From Chitinophaga hostae (GTDB lineage Bacteria > Bacteroidota > Bacteroidia > Chitinophagales > Chitinophagaceae): DNA of 64,000 nucleotides. The position numbers and the translations under genes were made by a program. The stretch spans positions 1 through 64,000 of the forward strand of contig NZ_JAGTXB010000017.1 of NCBI RefSeq assembly GCF_018224885.1, written 5' to 3'. Positions 52,093 to 60,498 of the stretch are shown in pieces. Below the pieces are notes generated by a model. That model was given only the letters and a program-made list of their open reading frames with translations, did not search any database and had not been told where the DNA came from. Every line of letters starts with the position of its first letter. Position 1 is the first letter of the stretch.

Positions 52093-52956
52093 CTATTTCA
52101 AAAAGTGTTCTGCCAGTTCAAGCACTTTATCCGTTTGCATAATTACATCTACGTGGCCGGTATTGGGCAACACCGCCAGTTGAGATGTTGGATGTCCGGA
52201 TATATCACTAAATACATTCCCGCCACATAGCTGGTACATCTTCGCCTTATGTGCTATATCCACGCCGTCATTATCTCCCATAATAAACAAAACGGAGGCC
52301 TTTATATTTTTTATGTTGGCATCGCCCAGGTCAAAATTCTCCGTATCAAACTTTATGAACTTAGCCGTAAATTTGTGGAAGGCAGTGCTGTCTTTGTAAA
52401 TACCCGCGTGAGCCGCCTTATAGGGTGTCTGATCAAGAAAACCCGGGGGCAGCGATTGCAACATGTTTCTCATAACAGGCAGCCAGCCGGTATATTGGTA
52501 TGGTGCGGAAAGTACTACAAGCCGATCCACCACATCCGGATGCAGCACCGCAAGCTGCATGGCCGTAGTTCCTCCGATACTAAAACCCATGATATCGGCC
52601 TTGTTAACACCGATGTATTTTAACAACGCTGCTACGTCGTCCGAAAATGCCGGGTAAGAAAACGGCCGGTCAATATCCACGGTATGGCCATGCCCCGGCA
52701 ACTCCAGCGCTATCACTTTCCGGGTTTTCTTAAGTTCGGTTATCATCCCTCCCCAACATAAGGGGATCGTTTGATATGCCCCGTGAATTAACACCAAAGG
52801 TTTACCTTCACCATAAATTTCGTAGTACAGTTTCAAACCGTTTACAGGTGCGTAGCCCGCTGTATCCGGTTTTAGCGGTGGGTGTTCCTGTGCCATTAAT
52901 TTTATTGAAATAAAACTGCTGATAAGTAATGCTGCTGATACAAGTGCTTTTTTCAT
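52093..52956 (-). CDS. Secreted alpha/beta hydrolase
   Basis: I chose the ATG at 52956 (MKKALVSAALLISSFISIKL), a signal peptide; a TTG two codons earlier is rejected. The roughly 287-residue protein has the oxyanion strand LVLIHGAYQTIPLCWGG, the nucleophile elbow MGFSIGGT, and a late GDNDGVD and NTGHVD for the Asp and His. It fits the esterase/haloperoxidase-like hydrolases. It lies 25 bases downstream of the DHFR-like gene, in the same operon. Confidence 0.87.
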   Translation of the reverse strand: MKKALVSAALLISSFISIKLMAQEHPPLKPDTAGYAPVNGLKLYYEIYGEGKPLVLIHGAYQTIPLCWGGMITELKKTRKVIALELPGHGHTVDIDRPFSYPAFSDDVAALLKYIGVNKADIMGFSIGGTTAMQLAVLHPDVVDRLVVLSAPYQYTGWLPVMRNMLQSLPPGFLDQTPYKAAHAGIYKDSTAFHKFTAKFIKFDTENFDLGDANIKNIKASVLFIMGDNDGVDIAHKAKMYQLCGGNVFSDISGHPTSQLAVLPNTGHVDVIMQTDKVLELAEHFLK

Positions 52957-52981
52957 TTGCAAAAATTTCTATTTAGACAGG

Positions 52982-53542
52982 CTATGATTTTGATTTATAC
53001 TGCACCCACACAATGCCGCAAGGGAACACTTTTGACTGCAGCAGTTCCAAATCCTTCTTACCCGAAAAAGGGGCTAACCCATTCCCTATGGCTACGGGGT
53101 GAATGTATAAATTGTATTCGTCAACCAGGTTTTCGTTAATCACGTTAGCTGCAAAATCATTCCCACCGTACATAATCATATCACCTCCCTTGTTTTTCTT
53201 CAGGAGATTAATTTCATCCGCCAGGTTACCATTGGTAACTATCGTATTTTTCCAATCGGCATTTTTTAATGTTCTGGAGAAGACAATCTTGTGCGTGTCA
53301 TTCATCTTGTCAACAAATGCCCGGTCCTCTCCTGCCGGTTCGGATTTCCTGGCTTCCCAGGTTGGAATAAAGCCTTCTGCCAATTTACGACCGAGCAAAA
53401 TAGTATCTACCGGATCCGTCAGCTCGTTCAAATGCTCTTTTAATTGGTCATCAAAATTCCATGTCATCCAGTCAAGCTCTCCATTAGGCCCCGCAGCATA
53501 TCCGTCGAGCGATAGCTGCATCTGAAGTTTAAGTTTGCGCAT
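52982..53542 (-). CDS. Dihydrofolate reductase / RibD C-terminal-like protein
   Basis: A 186-residue protein of the DHFR-like family: MRKLKLQMQLSLDGYAAGPN at the start, TILLGRKLAEGF, and the NADPH-binding GGDMIMYGGNDFAANVI. Members of this group in soil bacteria are reductases of unknown substrate, distinct from FolA. It is the first gene of an operon with the secreted hydrolase. Confidence 0.88.
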   Translation of the reverse strand: MRKLKLQMQLSLDGYAAGPNGELDWMTWNFDDQLKEHLNELTDPVDTILLGRKLAEGFIPTWEARKSEPAGEDRAFVDKMNDTHKIVFSRTLKNADWKNTIVTNGNLADEINLLKKNKGGDMIMYGGNDFAANVINENLVDEYNLYIHPVAIGNGLAPFSGKKDLELLQSKVFPCGIVWVQYKSKS

Positions 53543-53708
53543 AATAAATTGTTATCGTTTGGGTGAAATAATATTATACCTGCAGTAGCAGCTACTATAC
53601 TAAAATGTATATCACAAAGTAAAACCAGGGTGGTGACAAAGCAGGGGGTAAAACACGACAAAAAGATGGCACTACACGACACCAAAAAAATTTACTCTTC
53701 TTTCATGA

Positions 53709-54398
53709 TCATTTCCCGACATGGTGTTGCCGGGAGGTTTTAATAAGTTTTACGCCCAGCATCAGTACGAATACAATGGAGGAAACCAGGTATACATTCA
53801 GGCCGGTTTCGGCCAATATTTTTACATCGAAAATATTTCCGGTGGCATCCAGCAAGGTCGCAATACCGGTGATGACGCCTGTTATACCAACAGCCTTATT
53901 TTCATTGTATAAAAGCCGGCCAATGCCGGCAAACCATATGGCGGCAAAAACTGCTTCCAGCATATTCCAGTAACCTTTGGTAATAATCAGGGTAATGTTT
54001 AGAAAAACAACTTCGGTTACTTCTTCCAGGTTTCCGCCTGCATCGGTATACTGCTGCATAAGGAACCGCCACGATACCGCCAGTGTTACTGCCCCTATCG
54101 CGCCAATCAACGTATAAGCCAGACCACTAAATGTAATAAGGGCTGTCCAGGGCGAACGAAATTTATACTGTTGATGATAGTACATTACAAGTGGTATCAA
54201 TAAAAGGTAATACCCAAACATGTCCAGGATATTGAACCAGTAGGCGGTGTGGTATTTTGCTGAATACCTGAGTACCAACCGGGGATCTGAAAAGGCGTCA
54301 AAGTTATAGTCAACAGCCACCGCCCCTGCTGCCAGGCAGGCAATAGAAAAAACGACTGATATCAAACAGGTAACCCCGATGCTTAAACGATAATTCAT
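53709..54398 (-). CDS. Polytopic membrane protein, DUF4386-like
   Basis: A 229-residue protein with six hydrophobic segments (about 6-29, 52-75, 84-106, 128-148, 150-170, 195-218). The layout and size resemble DUF4386-type membrane proteins, but I see no diagnostic motif, so this is a weak family assignment. The gene stands alone on the minus strand. Confidence 0.55.
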   Translation of the reverse strand: MNYRLSIGVTCLISVVFSIACLAAGAVAVDYNFDAFSDPRLVLRYSAKYHTAYWFNILDMFGYYLLLIPLVMYYHQQYKFRSPWTALITFSGLAYTLIGAIGAVTLAVSWRFLMQQYTDAGGNLEEVTEVVFLNITLIITKGYWNMLEAVFAAIWFAGIGRLLYNENKAVGITGVITGIATLLDATGNIFDVKILAETGLNVYLVSSIVFVLMLGVKLIKTSRQHHVGK

Positions 54399-54564
54399 AG
54401 TCGATGCTTAAAAGTGGCAAAATATTGCTTCAATCATTCAATATCTTTCTCCTGTAAAATTCCGATACTTAATTTGAGGAGATGGGGAGTTAATGCGACA
54501 AATAACAAACAGTTTACGACAAGGAGATCATGCTGCAAGGAGAGGCACGTGAGGTGCGGCCATA

Positions 54565-54607
54565 AAAATGCCCTCTAAAAAGTTAATCACTTTTTAGAGG
54601 GCATTTT
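54565..54607. terminator. 19-bp bidirectional terminator
   Basis: AAAATGCCCTCTAAAAAGT (54565-54583) and ACTTTTTAGAGGGCATTTT (54589-54607) form a perfect 19-bp stem with a 5-base loop. It follows the nuclease gene on the minus strand by about 43 bases. Confidence 0.93.
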
Positions 54608-54650
54608 AGTCTGTTACTGCTTATACAGTGATGCTATTAGTATGCTGTTC

Positions 54651-56009
54651 TCACGGATCCAACCTGGTTTCCAGGCTATCCTGTAACGACGGTCTCAGCG
54701 TCGACAGCAAATTATAGCCGGTTGCGCTTTCGATATCCCGAACAGTTGTTTTATATTCAGTCCAGTCGATATCGATGTCGTTGCGGTTGGGAGTATTTAT
54801 GGCAATAACCCTGGTGCTGCCGTTGATCCTGTTCAGATCGCCGTTGCCACTAGGTATTACTACCACTACTTTCCAGATATTGGAAGGAACGGTTACATGT
54901 CCGTTATCAATGGTATTGGTAACACCTCCCAGCGAACCGGTACCGCCCTGACCATAAGAGCCGCAGATAACGTATACTTCGTTACCGGCTTTCACGAGGT
55001 CGCGGGTATAATTTTCCAGGTTAGCCCAGGTTTTCTGGTTATTATTTGGGGCCTGTGGCATCATGTTAGTCATGAGAAAAGTAGCAGAATTGGCGGTGGC
55101 TGACGCTGTTCTGTCGCCCGACGGGCAGTTATGACCACGATCAAATCCGGAGCCGCTATAGCTGCTGTTCTGTACCTGGTACCAGCCGGCGGGCAGGTCG
55201 CTATCGGCCCGGAAGTCGTTGCTTCTTGATAAGGTACCGAGGTCTGATGATTGTATGTGCCAGCTCACCCAATTAGGGGTACCACGGTTGCGGCTATACG
55301 ACAATGCATAATATGTTCTTGCCATCAGGTAGTTATTCTCGGAGGAAATATCTGCCAATGCATTGCTCGGGTTGCCAAGGAGCAGGTTGCTGTCGTCGGA
55401 TGCGCTGCCACCGCCGTCGCCGCCACCTGTGCCGCTGCCGGCAGCAACAGACACATCATCGATGTTGATCCTGCTGGAACCACCGGAGGTTTTACGGATA
55501 GAGATACGCAGGCTGCTGGTTGCCGGGAAGCTGAACGTAGCCGTTTGCAGACTTCCGGAAGTGGTGATGGTGTTGCCCTGCTGGGTCCAGGTTTGCCCAT
55601 TATCGGCCGATGTCCAGAGCTGCCAGTTGCTGTTTGCATCTGAACCATAGGTACCATGCTTTACGCTAACGGTAACCGTTCCGGTTGCGTTGGTCATGCT
55701 GAAATCGGTGGTGATACTACCGGTGTTCCTTATACGAACTGATTTGGAGCCATTTTTCAAATCAGCGGCGAGGTTGCCGGTCAATGCATCGTCAAATGTC
55801 CAGGACCCGCTGCTCAGTGATACGCTGGCGGTTGCATAGGCTGTTTTACTGCCCGATTCAAAGTTTTCATTGAGAAGAACAACGGATTCTGTGGCAGCGG
55901 TACGCGGTTTACTGGTTTCCAGTGGCTGGATATCTGCTTCTTTTTTACAGGCAGAAAATAATAGGCCAACCAAACAAATGGCAATGGAGTGCCTGATGAA
56001 TCGTTTCAT
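54651..56009 (-). CDS. Secreted ββα-Me DNA/RNA non-specific nuclease lipoprotein
   Basis: A 452-residue lipoprotein (leader MKRFIRHSIAICLVGLLFSAC). Residues 45-190 form a jelly-roll-like module, then a Gly/Ser linker (191-205), then an NUC1-type nuclease (215-445). The catalytic motif is GFDRGHNCPS (290-293 DRGH, with His293 the base). The metal-site Asn is in TNMMPQAPNNNQKTWANLE. Such enzymes degrade DNA and RNA without sequence preference. It is encoded 41 bases downstream of a NuiA-like inhibitor, which is the known partner of NucA-type nucleases. Surface-anchored or periplasmic. Confidence 0.92.
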   Translation of the reverse strand: MKRFIRHSIAICLVGLLFSACKKEADIQPLETSKPRTAATESVVLLNENFESGSKTAYATASVSLSSGSWTFDDALTGNLAADLKNGSKSVRIRNTGSITTDFSMTNATGTVTVSVKHGTYGSDANSNWQLWTSADNGQTWTQQGNTITTSGSLQTATFSFPATSSLRISIRKTSGGSSRINIDDVSVAAGSGTGGGDGGGSASDDSNLLLGNPSNALADISSENNYLMARTYYALSYSRNRGTPNWVSWHIQSSDLGTLSRSNDFRADSDLPAGWYQVQNSSYSGSGFDRGHNCPSGDRTASATANSATFLMTNMMPQAPNNNQKTWANLENYTRDLVKAGNEVYVICGSYGQGGTGSLGGVTNTIDNGHVTVPSNIWKVVVVIPSGNGDLNRINGSTRVIAINTPNRNDIDIDWTEYKTTVRDIESATGYNLLSTLRPSLQDSLETRLDP

Positions 56010-56050
56010 AATTCATGTTTTTAAAGGGTTTCGGTAATGTGCTGATTTGC

Positions 56051-56452
56051 TTAGGATTCTATCGCTGTTGTAGCCAGTGCAATGCAGGTGCCGTCGGGCT
56101 GATGGCAAACGATATACACCGGAATGCTGGCGCCGTTTTCCACCCGGACTACCTGGATGCTGGTAAAGTGTTCGTTGAGAAATTGATGAAGGGCTTTAAA
56201 TTTTTGTGCGTTTTCTACAATGGGTGCATCGTTTGGATCGGGTACGCGCTCTACTTCGCTGAAGAAATCTGCCGGGCTAACGGACTTAACGATGCCTGGT
56301 TCCACCTGGTGGCGGGAGGCTATCTTTCCCATTGTTGCTGCTGCAGGAAGCAGGCCCCACTGTTCGATAGCCAGCGGATATTCTGATTCACTGTAGTATA
56401 AAATACCAGTTGTTTTACTTGTCAGGTTTTCCAATAAAGTATTCAGGTGCAT
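56051..56452 (-). CDS. NuiA-like inhibitor of NucA-type nucleases
   Basis: A 133-residue cytoplasmic protein matching cyanobacterial NuiA. TTGILYYSESEYPLAIEQWG corresponds to DGLLFMSESEYPFEVFLWEG of NuiA. SPADFFSEVERVPD and ENAQKFKALHQFLNEH match its central part, and IPVYIVCHQPDGTCIALATT its last strands. NuiA blocks the active site of NucA, a nuclease of the same ββα-Me class as the downstream gene. The inhibitor comes first, so it would be made before the nuclease. It lacks a signal peptide, which fits protecting the cell's own nucleic acids. Confidence 0.88.
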   Translation of the reverse strand: MHLNTLLENLTSKTTGILYYSESEYPLAIEQWGLLPAAATMGKIASRHQVEPGIVKSVSPADFFSEVERVPDPNDAPIVENAQKFKALHQFLNEHFTSIQVVRVENGASIPVYIVCHQPDGTCIALATTAIES

Positions 56453-56545
56453 GAAATGAAATTAGTACTTTCCTAAGTAGGTTTTTGTCTGGATAAGATT
56501 GATAACAATAGGTTAATGTAGTTGTGCCGGGCAATTGAAAAAAAA

Positions 56546-56593
56546 TTTGCGCAGTCAAATAACTGCACTTATATTTGCAGTCAAATAGCTGCA
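56546..56593 (+). promoter_or_regulatory. ArsR promoter with two operator copies
   Basis: TTTG (56546-56549), 20 bases, TATATTTG (56570-56577) is a full Bacteroidota promoter. Two copies of GCAGTCAAATANCTGC(A) lie at 56551-56567 and 56577-56593, 26 bases apart. Each is an inverted repeat GCAGT-N6-ACTGC (the second with one mismatch). One sits between the -33 and -7 boxes, the other covers the start region, as expected for autorepression by ArsR. Confidence 0.75.
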
Positions 56594-56597
56594 TAAA

Positions 56598-56936
56598 ATG
56601 AATATCCGCAGAGACGTGTTCCAGGCTTTAGCCGACCCAACCCGCAGGGTAATAGTGGGCCTGGTGGCACTTCAGTCAATGACACCAGGTGAGATCGCCG
56701 AAAAATTTGACTCAACCAGGCAAACAATTTCAAAACATATTCAAATCTTAACTGAATGCGAATTGTTGGGCCAAACGCAATCCGGCAGGGAAATTTACTA
56801 TCATCTCAACTTAAAAAAATTAAAAGAAGTTGGAGACTGGCTGGAACCATACCGGAAAATGTGGGAGGGCAGATTTGATGCAATTGAAGATTTACTGGAT
56901 GAAATGCAAAAGAAAAAAACAAAGCGAAAAAAGTAG
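56598..56936 (+). CDS. ArsR-family winged-helix repressor
   Basis: A 112-residue ArsR/SmtB-type regulator: VFQALADPTRRVIVGLVALQ at the N-terminus, recognition helix SMTPGEIAEKFDSTRQTISKH, and LTECELLGQTQSGREIYYHL for the wing. No metal-binding cysteine motif, so it likely responds to something else. First gene of an operon with a VOC protein and an AHSA1 protein; two operator copies lie in its promoter. Confidence 0.93.
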   Translation: MNIRRDVFQALADPTRRVIVGLVALQSMTPGEIAEKFDSTRQTISKHIQILTECELLGQTQSGREIYYHLNLKKLKEVGDWLEPYRKMWEGRFDAIEDLLDEMQKKKTKRKK

Positions 56937-56963
56937 TTCATTATTAACGTAAAAATCAATTAA

Positions 56964-57389
56964 ATGAAAAAGCAAATGTATCCCTGCCTCTGGTTTGATG
57001 GTCAAGCCAGGGCTGCAGCAGAATTTTACTGTACTATTTTCCCCGACTCAAGCATCATCAACGATTCAGGAGTAGTGGTGAATTTTCAACTCAACGGGCA
57101 ATTCTTTATGGGCCTGAACGGAGGTAATCAATTTCAATTTAATGAAGCCGTTTCCTTTGTCATTCCCTGTAAAGACCAGGAAGAGATCGACCATTACTGG
57201 TACAAACTTATTGCTGACGGGGGCTCGGAAGGCCGTTGCGGATGGTGTAAAGATAAGTTCGGATTGTCCTGGCAGGTAGTGCCTACCCTATTAAATGAGT
57301 TAATGTCAAATCCTGAAAAAGCACCACGTGTTGCAAAGGCTTTCATGCAAATGCAGAAATTTGATATTGAGGCGCTGGTGAATGCATGA
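56964..57389 (+). CDS. VOC-family protein (PhnB / 3-demethylubiquinone MT-like)
   Basis: A 141-residue protein of the glyoxalase/VOC superfamily, PF06983 branch: CLWFDGQARAAAEFYCTIF, then FFMGLNGGNQFQFNEAVSFV and CGWCKDKFGLSWQVVP. The real function of this branch is unclear despite its enzyme name. It starts 27 bases after ArsR and is part of the same operon. Confidence 0.9.
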   Translation: MKKQMYPCLWFDGQARAAAEFYCTIFPDSSIINDSGVVVNFQLNGQFFMGLNGGNQFQFNEAVSFVIPCKDQEEIDHYWYKLIADGGSEGRCGWCKDKFGLSWQVVPTLLNELMSNPEKAPRVAKAFMQMQKFDIEALVNA

Positions 57390-57457
57390 GCATTTGAAAA
57401 CGTAGGCCTGCCAAAGAACGATTCCCAATTGATTTAATCCTCTCATTGAAAACAATC

Positions 57458-57937
57458 ATGGCAAAACAAGTCGAAGTTATCAGAACATTTAATGCACCGG
57501 TTGAACTGGTTTGGAAAGTCTGGACTGAACCCGAGCTTGTGAAGCGTTGGTGGGGACCTAAACACTTCACATCACCCGTTGCCAAACTGGATTTTCGGGA
57601 AGGAGGCAAATCCATTGTAAGTATGCAAGCTCCGACAGAAATGGGTGGACAGGAATTTTACTCTGTTTGGGAGTATAAAAAAATTGTTCCGCTGAAAATA
57701 ATTGAGTTTGTTCAAAGCTTATCTGATAGTGAGGGCAACAAAACAGATCCTGTGAAAGTGGGTATGCCGCCCGATTTTCCGGTAGACATTAAAACTGTGG
57801 TGACTTTCAGAGAAGTGGCAGATGGTAAAACGGAAATGACTGTTACCGAGTACGCGGAGTTTGGTACCATCAGCAACTTTGCACAAATTGGTTTGGAACA
57901 AAGTATAGAAAAGATGGCTGCTATCTTTACCAGCTGA
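57458..57937 (+). CDS. AHSA1/SRPBCC-domain protein
   Basis: I chose the ATG at 57458 (MAKQVEVIRTFNAP) over a TTG four codons earlier. The roughly 159-residue protein shows the AHSA1 start (VEVIRTFNAPVELVWKVWTE), KRWWGPKHFTSP and the C-terminal helix GLEQSIEKMAAIFTS. ArsR-VOC-AHSA1 gene trios are common in Bacteroidota; the ligand of the SRPBCC cavity is unknown. Confidence 0.92.
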   Translation: MAKQVEVIRTFNAPVELVWKVWTEPELVKRWWGPKHFTSPVAKLDFREGGKSIVSMQAPTEMGGQEFYSVWEYKKIVPLKIIEFVQSLSDSEGNKTDPVKVGMPPDFPVDIKTVVTFREVADGKTEMTVTEYAEFGTISNFAQIGLEQSIEKMAAIFTS

Positions 57938-57957
57938 CTTCACAACTTAACAAAAAA

Positions 57958-57981
57958 GCCTTCCGATTATAGTCGGAAGGC
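57958..57981. terminator. Terminator shared with the end of the serine hydrolase gene
   Basis: GCCTTCCGA (57958-57966), loop TTATAG, TCGGAAGGC (57973-57981), with an A tract before and a T-rich run after. The stem includes the last codons and the stop of the minus-strand serine hydrolase gene. Confidence 0.85.
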
Positions 57982-59496
57982 CATTATTGACACGGGAAAA
58001 ACTTCATTGATTTTATGAGTCCCCTCCTTAATTAAAACCTCGTTCCCACTATCCCCAATTTTAAAATCAATCAAATATTTATTAATCTTAGATAGCATAT
58101 TAAACTCGATCTCAAATTCATTTCCGGTCTTCCAATATCCTCTTAACGCATACAGGTGGCCTGAACCGGCATCCTTGTAAAATTTATATGCGGCACCAAT
58201 GCCCAAAGGATAGATAACGGTTTGTTCCCCGGTTTGCTTTAACATAAGAGATAGATTCCCTTTCTTCCATATAATTTCGGCACTATTAATAGCTAAACTA
58301 TTCTTTGGGAAAATGATCGACTTATTAAACAACTTCTCTTTTCCAGTAGTGCCGGAAATATGCACAGGCGAATCAATAAGCGCTGTTGCCGCTTGACGTT
58401 GCCTCTTTTTAAAGTTCTTAAAGGCCACTGGATCACTTTTCAATTTTTTATCCGCGTGAAGCGCATTACCAATAAGATCACCAATCTGTTCTTTTTCATC
58501 TTCCTCCAGCCCTCCTGCTGTAATTACAACAATTGCATTGTTGATGGAATCGATATGCACCCTTTGCGTGCCCCTGCCTTCGGCATTGTAGCTATCCCCC
58601 TTTTCAATCCAAAAACCATATCCGTAGCCATTCCCGTTTGAAAATACTGTGTTCATTGATTTGGCTTTCCTTATCCAATCTGCGGAAACAACGGATTTAT
58701 TATTCCATTTACCACCGTCTAACAATAGCTGGCCAATTTTAGCAAGATCATATGGCCTCAGGGCAAGGTCGCCCCAACCGTAATTAATACCCTGATTATT
58801 TTTCGACCAATAAAAAGACTTTATTCCCAGCTCATTAAAGAGGTATTTTTTAGCAAAATTTTCAGGAGATAAACCGGTGGCCCGGTGAATAATTTCAGCC
58901 AGCAGGTAGTAATTACAACTGCAATAAGAGAATTGCCGCCCGGGGTCAGCAACAAAAGGAATATCGAAAATAAATTCCGGCCAATTGCCGGATGGAAATA
59001 ATTCATTGAACAGACTATCTTCATTTGAAGAGCCGCAATCAAAACCCGAGGTCATGGTGAGCAGGTCCTTAATTGACAATGTTTCAAAACCTTTGCCTGT
59101 TAGTTTGATCTCCGGGAAAAATGATGAAACCAATTGATCCTCATTCTTTATATAACCTTTATCTATGGCTATGCCAATAAGCAGGGATGTTACTGACTTT
59201 GTGCAAGATGCTATGTCATGCCGCAAATCGGGGCGAAAAGGATAAAAATAGGCATCAAGTACAATCTTGTTATTCCGTATAACTAAAAGGCTATGGATAT
59301 TTACTTTTTTTTCTTTTATATAAGTAAATATCTCACTTAATCCTTTTGAGGAAAACCCTTCTTCCTCCGGTACGGCAACAGAAAAAGTTTCTGGCATCTC
59401 AGATGCAGGGGCCTTTGTTATTTGAGAAAAAACAAGCACTGTTTTAAAGAACAGTAGTAGCAACAAAGTATTCTTTTTATAACTGAAGCTGCGCAT
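57967..59496 (-). CDS. Class C beta-lactamase-like serine hydrolase
   Basis: I chose the ATG at 59496 (MRSFSYKKNTLLLLLFFKTV), a signal peptide; an upstream TTG is rejected. The roughly 509-residue protein has SCTK (Ser97-Lys100) as SxxK, YCSCNYYLLAEI as the YxN motif, and a C-terminal beta extension. This is the family of class-C beta-lactamase/esterase/peptidase homologues in Bacteroidota; there is no reason to expect antibiotic resistance. The true acylation Ser and substrate are unknown. A short cysteine-bearing YxN region (YCSCN) is slightly atypical. Confidence 0.85.
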   Translation of the reverse strand: MRSFSYKKNTLLLLLFFKTVLVFSQITKAPASEMPETFSVAVPEEEGFSSKGLSEIFTYIKEKKVNIHSLLVIRNNKIVLDAYFYPFRPDLRHDIASCTKSVTSLLIGIAIDKGYIKNEDQLVSSFFPEIKLTGKGFETLSIKDLLTMTSGFDCGSSNEDSLFNELFPSGNWPEFIFDIPFVADPGRQFSYCSCNYYLLAEIIHRATGLSPENFAKKYLFNELGIKSFYWSKNNQGINYGWGDLALRPYDLAKIGQLLLDGGKWNNKSVVSADWIRKAKSMNTVFSNGNGYGYGFWIEKGDSYNAEGRGTQRVHIDSINNAIVVITAGGLEEDEKEQIGDLIGNALHADKKLKSDPVAFKNFKKRQRQAATALIDSPVHISGTTGKEKLFNKSIIFPKNSLAINSAEIIWKKGNLSLMLKQTGEQTVIYPLGIGAAYKFYKDAGSGHLYALRGYWKTGNEFEIEFNMLSKINKYLIDFKIGDSGNEVLIKEGTHKINEVFPVSIMAFRL

Positions 59497-59732
59497 AGAT
59501 AACAATTCATTTGTCTTTTTACAAATCTCCAATACTCTTACAATTTAGATATTTATTTTGTATTTGATCCATCGGCGTCGCATATACGAAAACATCGCCG
59601 GAGCAGTTCCATTCGTGGCTATTCGTAAAAATTAATTCCCGGGCGGGAAGTAGCTAATATAGATAATCGTTATCGGTAAATGACGTTGCTTGTAAATCCA
59701 ATGCTCGTAAATTTTATGTTTCCCTTTCATAA

Positions 59733-59752
59733 TTTTACGAAATATCGTAAAA
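59733..59752. promoter_or_regulatory. Palindromic operator candidate
   Basis: TTTTACGA-AATA-TCGTAAAA is a perfect 8-bp inverted repeat with a 4-base spacer, 91 bases before the isochorismatase ATG and inside the 346-base gap from the divergent serine hydrolase. Half-sites TCGTAAA recur at about 59623 and 59705. The rest of the gap is AT-rich without ORF or RNA features. Confidence 0.5.
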
Positions 59753-59842
59753 AATAATTTATTGGAAATAAACATAATACATTAATTATCAAATACTTAA
59801 AAACAGGCACCTGAATTGCCTCAGCGGGAGCAAACTTTTAAA

Positions 59843-60475
59843 ATGAAACCATCTACCCACTTATTGTCTCCCGACAATCATGCACTTATCTTAATCGACT
59901 TTGAAGGCCAAATGGGCTTTGCTACTAAAAGCATTGCTTTAAGTGAGCTGAGAACCAACGCAGCTATTATTGCCGGTGCATCCAGGATATTTAATGTTTC
60001 CACAGTGGTGACCACTGTAGCGGAAGAATCCTTTTCCGGTCCTGTATTTCCTGAAATTGAAGAATGCTATCCAAAGGCAACATCCGGCTATATTGACCGC
60101 ACGTCCATGAATACCTGGGAAGATGAAGCGGCTTACAAAGCAATCATCGGAAAAGGAAAAAAGAAACTGGTAATGGCCGGTCTGTGGACAGGCGTTTGCA
60201 TTGTAGGCCCGGCCTTATCTGCACTCGACGAAGGCTATGATGTATATGTTATCACCGATGCCTGTGGCGATGTAAGCACCGAAGCCCATGAACGGGCGGT
60301 TCAAAGAATGGTACATGCCGGCGTAAAACCGATGACTTCCGTTCAATACCTGCTGGAACTGCAACGTGACTGGGCCCGCCAGGAAACCTACAAGGCGGTT
60401 ACTGATCTGATGAAAAAATATGGCGGCGCTTACGGTATCGGTATCCATTATGCCCACAATATGCTGAAACACTAA
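59843..60475 (+). CDS. Isochorismatase-family hydrolase
   Basis: I chose the ATG at 59843 (MKPSTHLLSPDNHALILIDF) over an upstream non-ATG codon. The 210-residue protein has catalytic Asp19 (LILIDFEGQ) and Cys119 (GLWTGVCIVGPALSAL), with a lysine nearby (KGKKK), the usual triad of cysteine hydrolases in this family (YcaC-like). It is the first gene of a four-gene operon with an outer-membrane porin, a secreted M17-N protein and an amidohydrolase. Substrate unknown, perhaps an amide or hydantoin-like compound. Confidence 0.9.
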   Translation: MKPSTHLLSPDNHALILIDFEGQMGFATKSIALSELRTNAAIIAGASRIFNVSTVVTTVAEESFSGPVFPEIEECYPKATSGYIDRTSMNTWEDEAAYKAIIGKGKKKLVMAGLWTGVCIVGPALSALDEGYDVYVITDACGDVSTEAHERAVQRMVHAGVKPMTSVQYLLELQRDWARQETYKAVTDLMKKYGGAYGIGIHYAHNMLKH

Positions 60476-60498
60476 CTATCTCCTAAAAACCATTCCAA

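Noticed and set aside
57967..59496. True antibiotic-inactivating beta-lactamase
   Set aside because: SxxK and YxN fit, but length, C-terminal extension and family breadth point to a general serine hydrolase.
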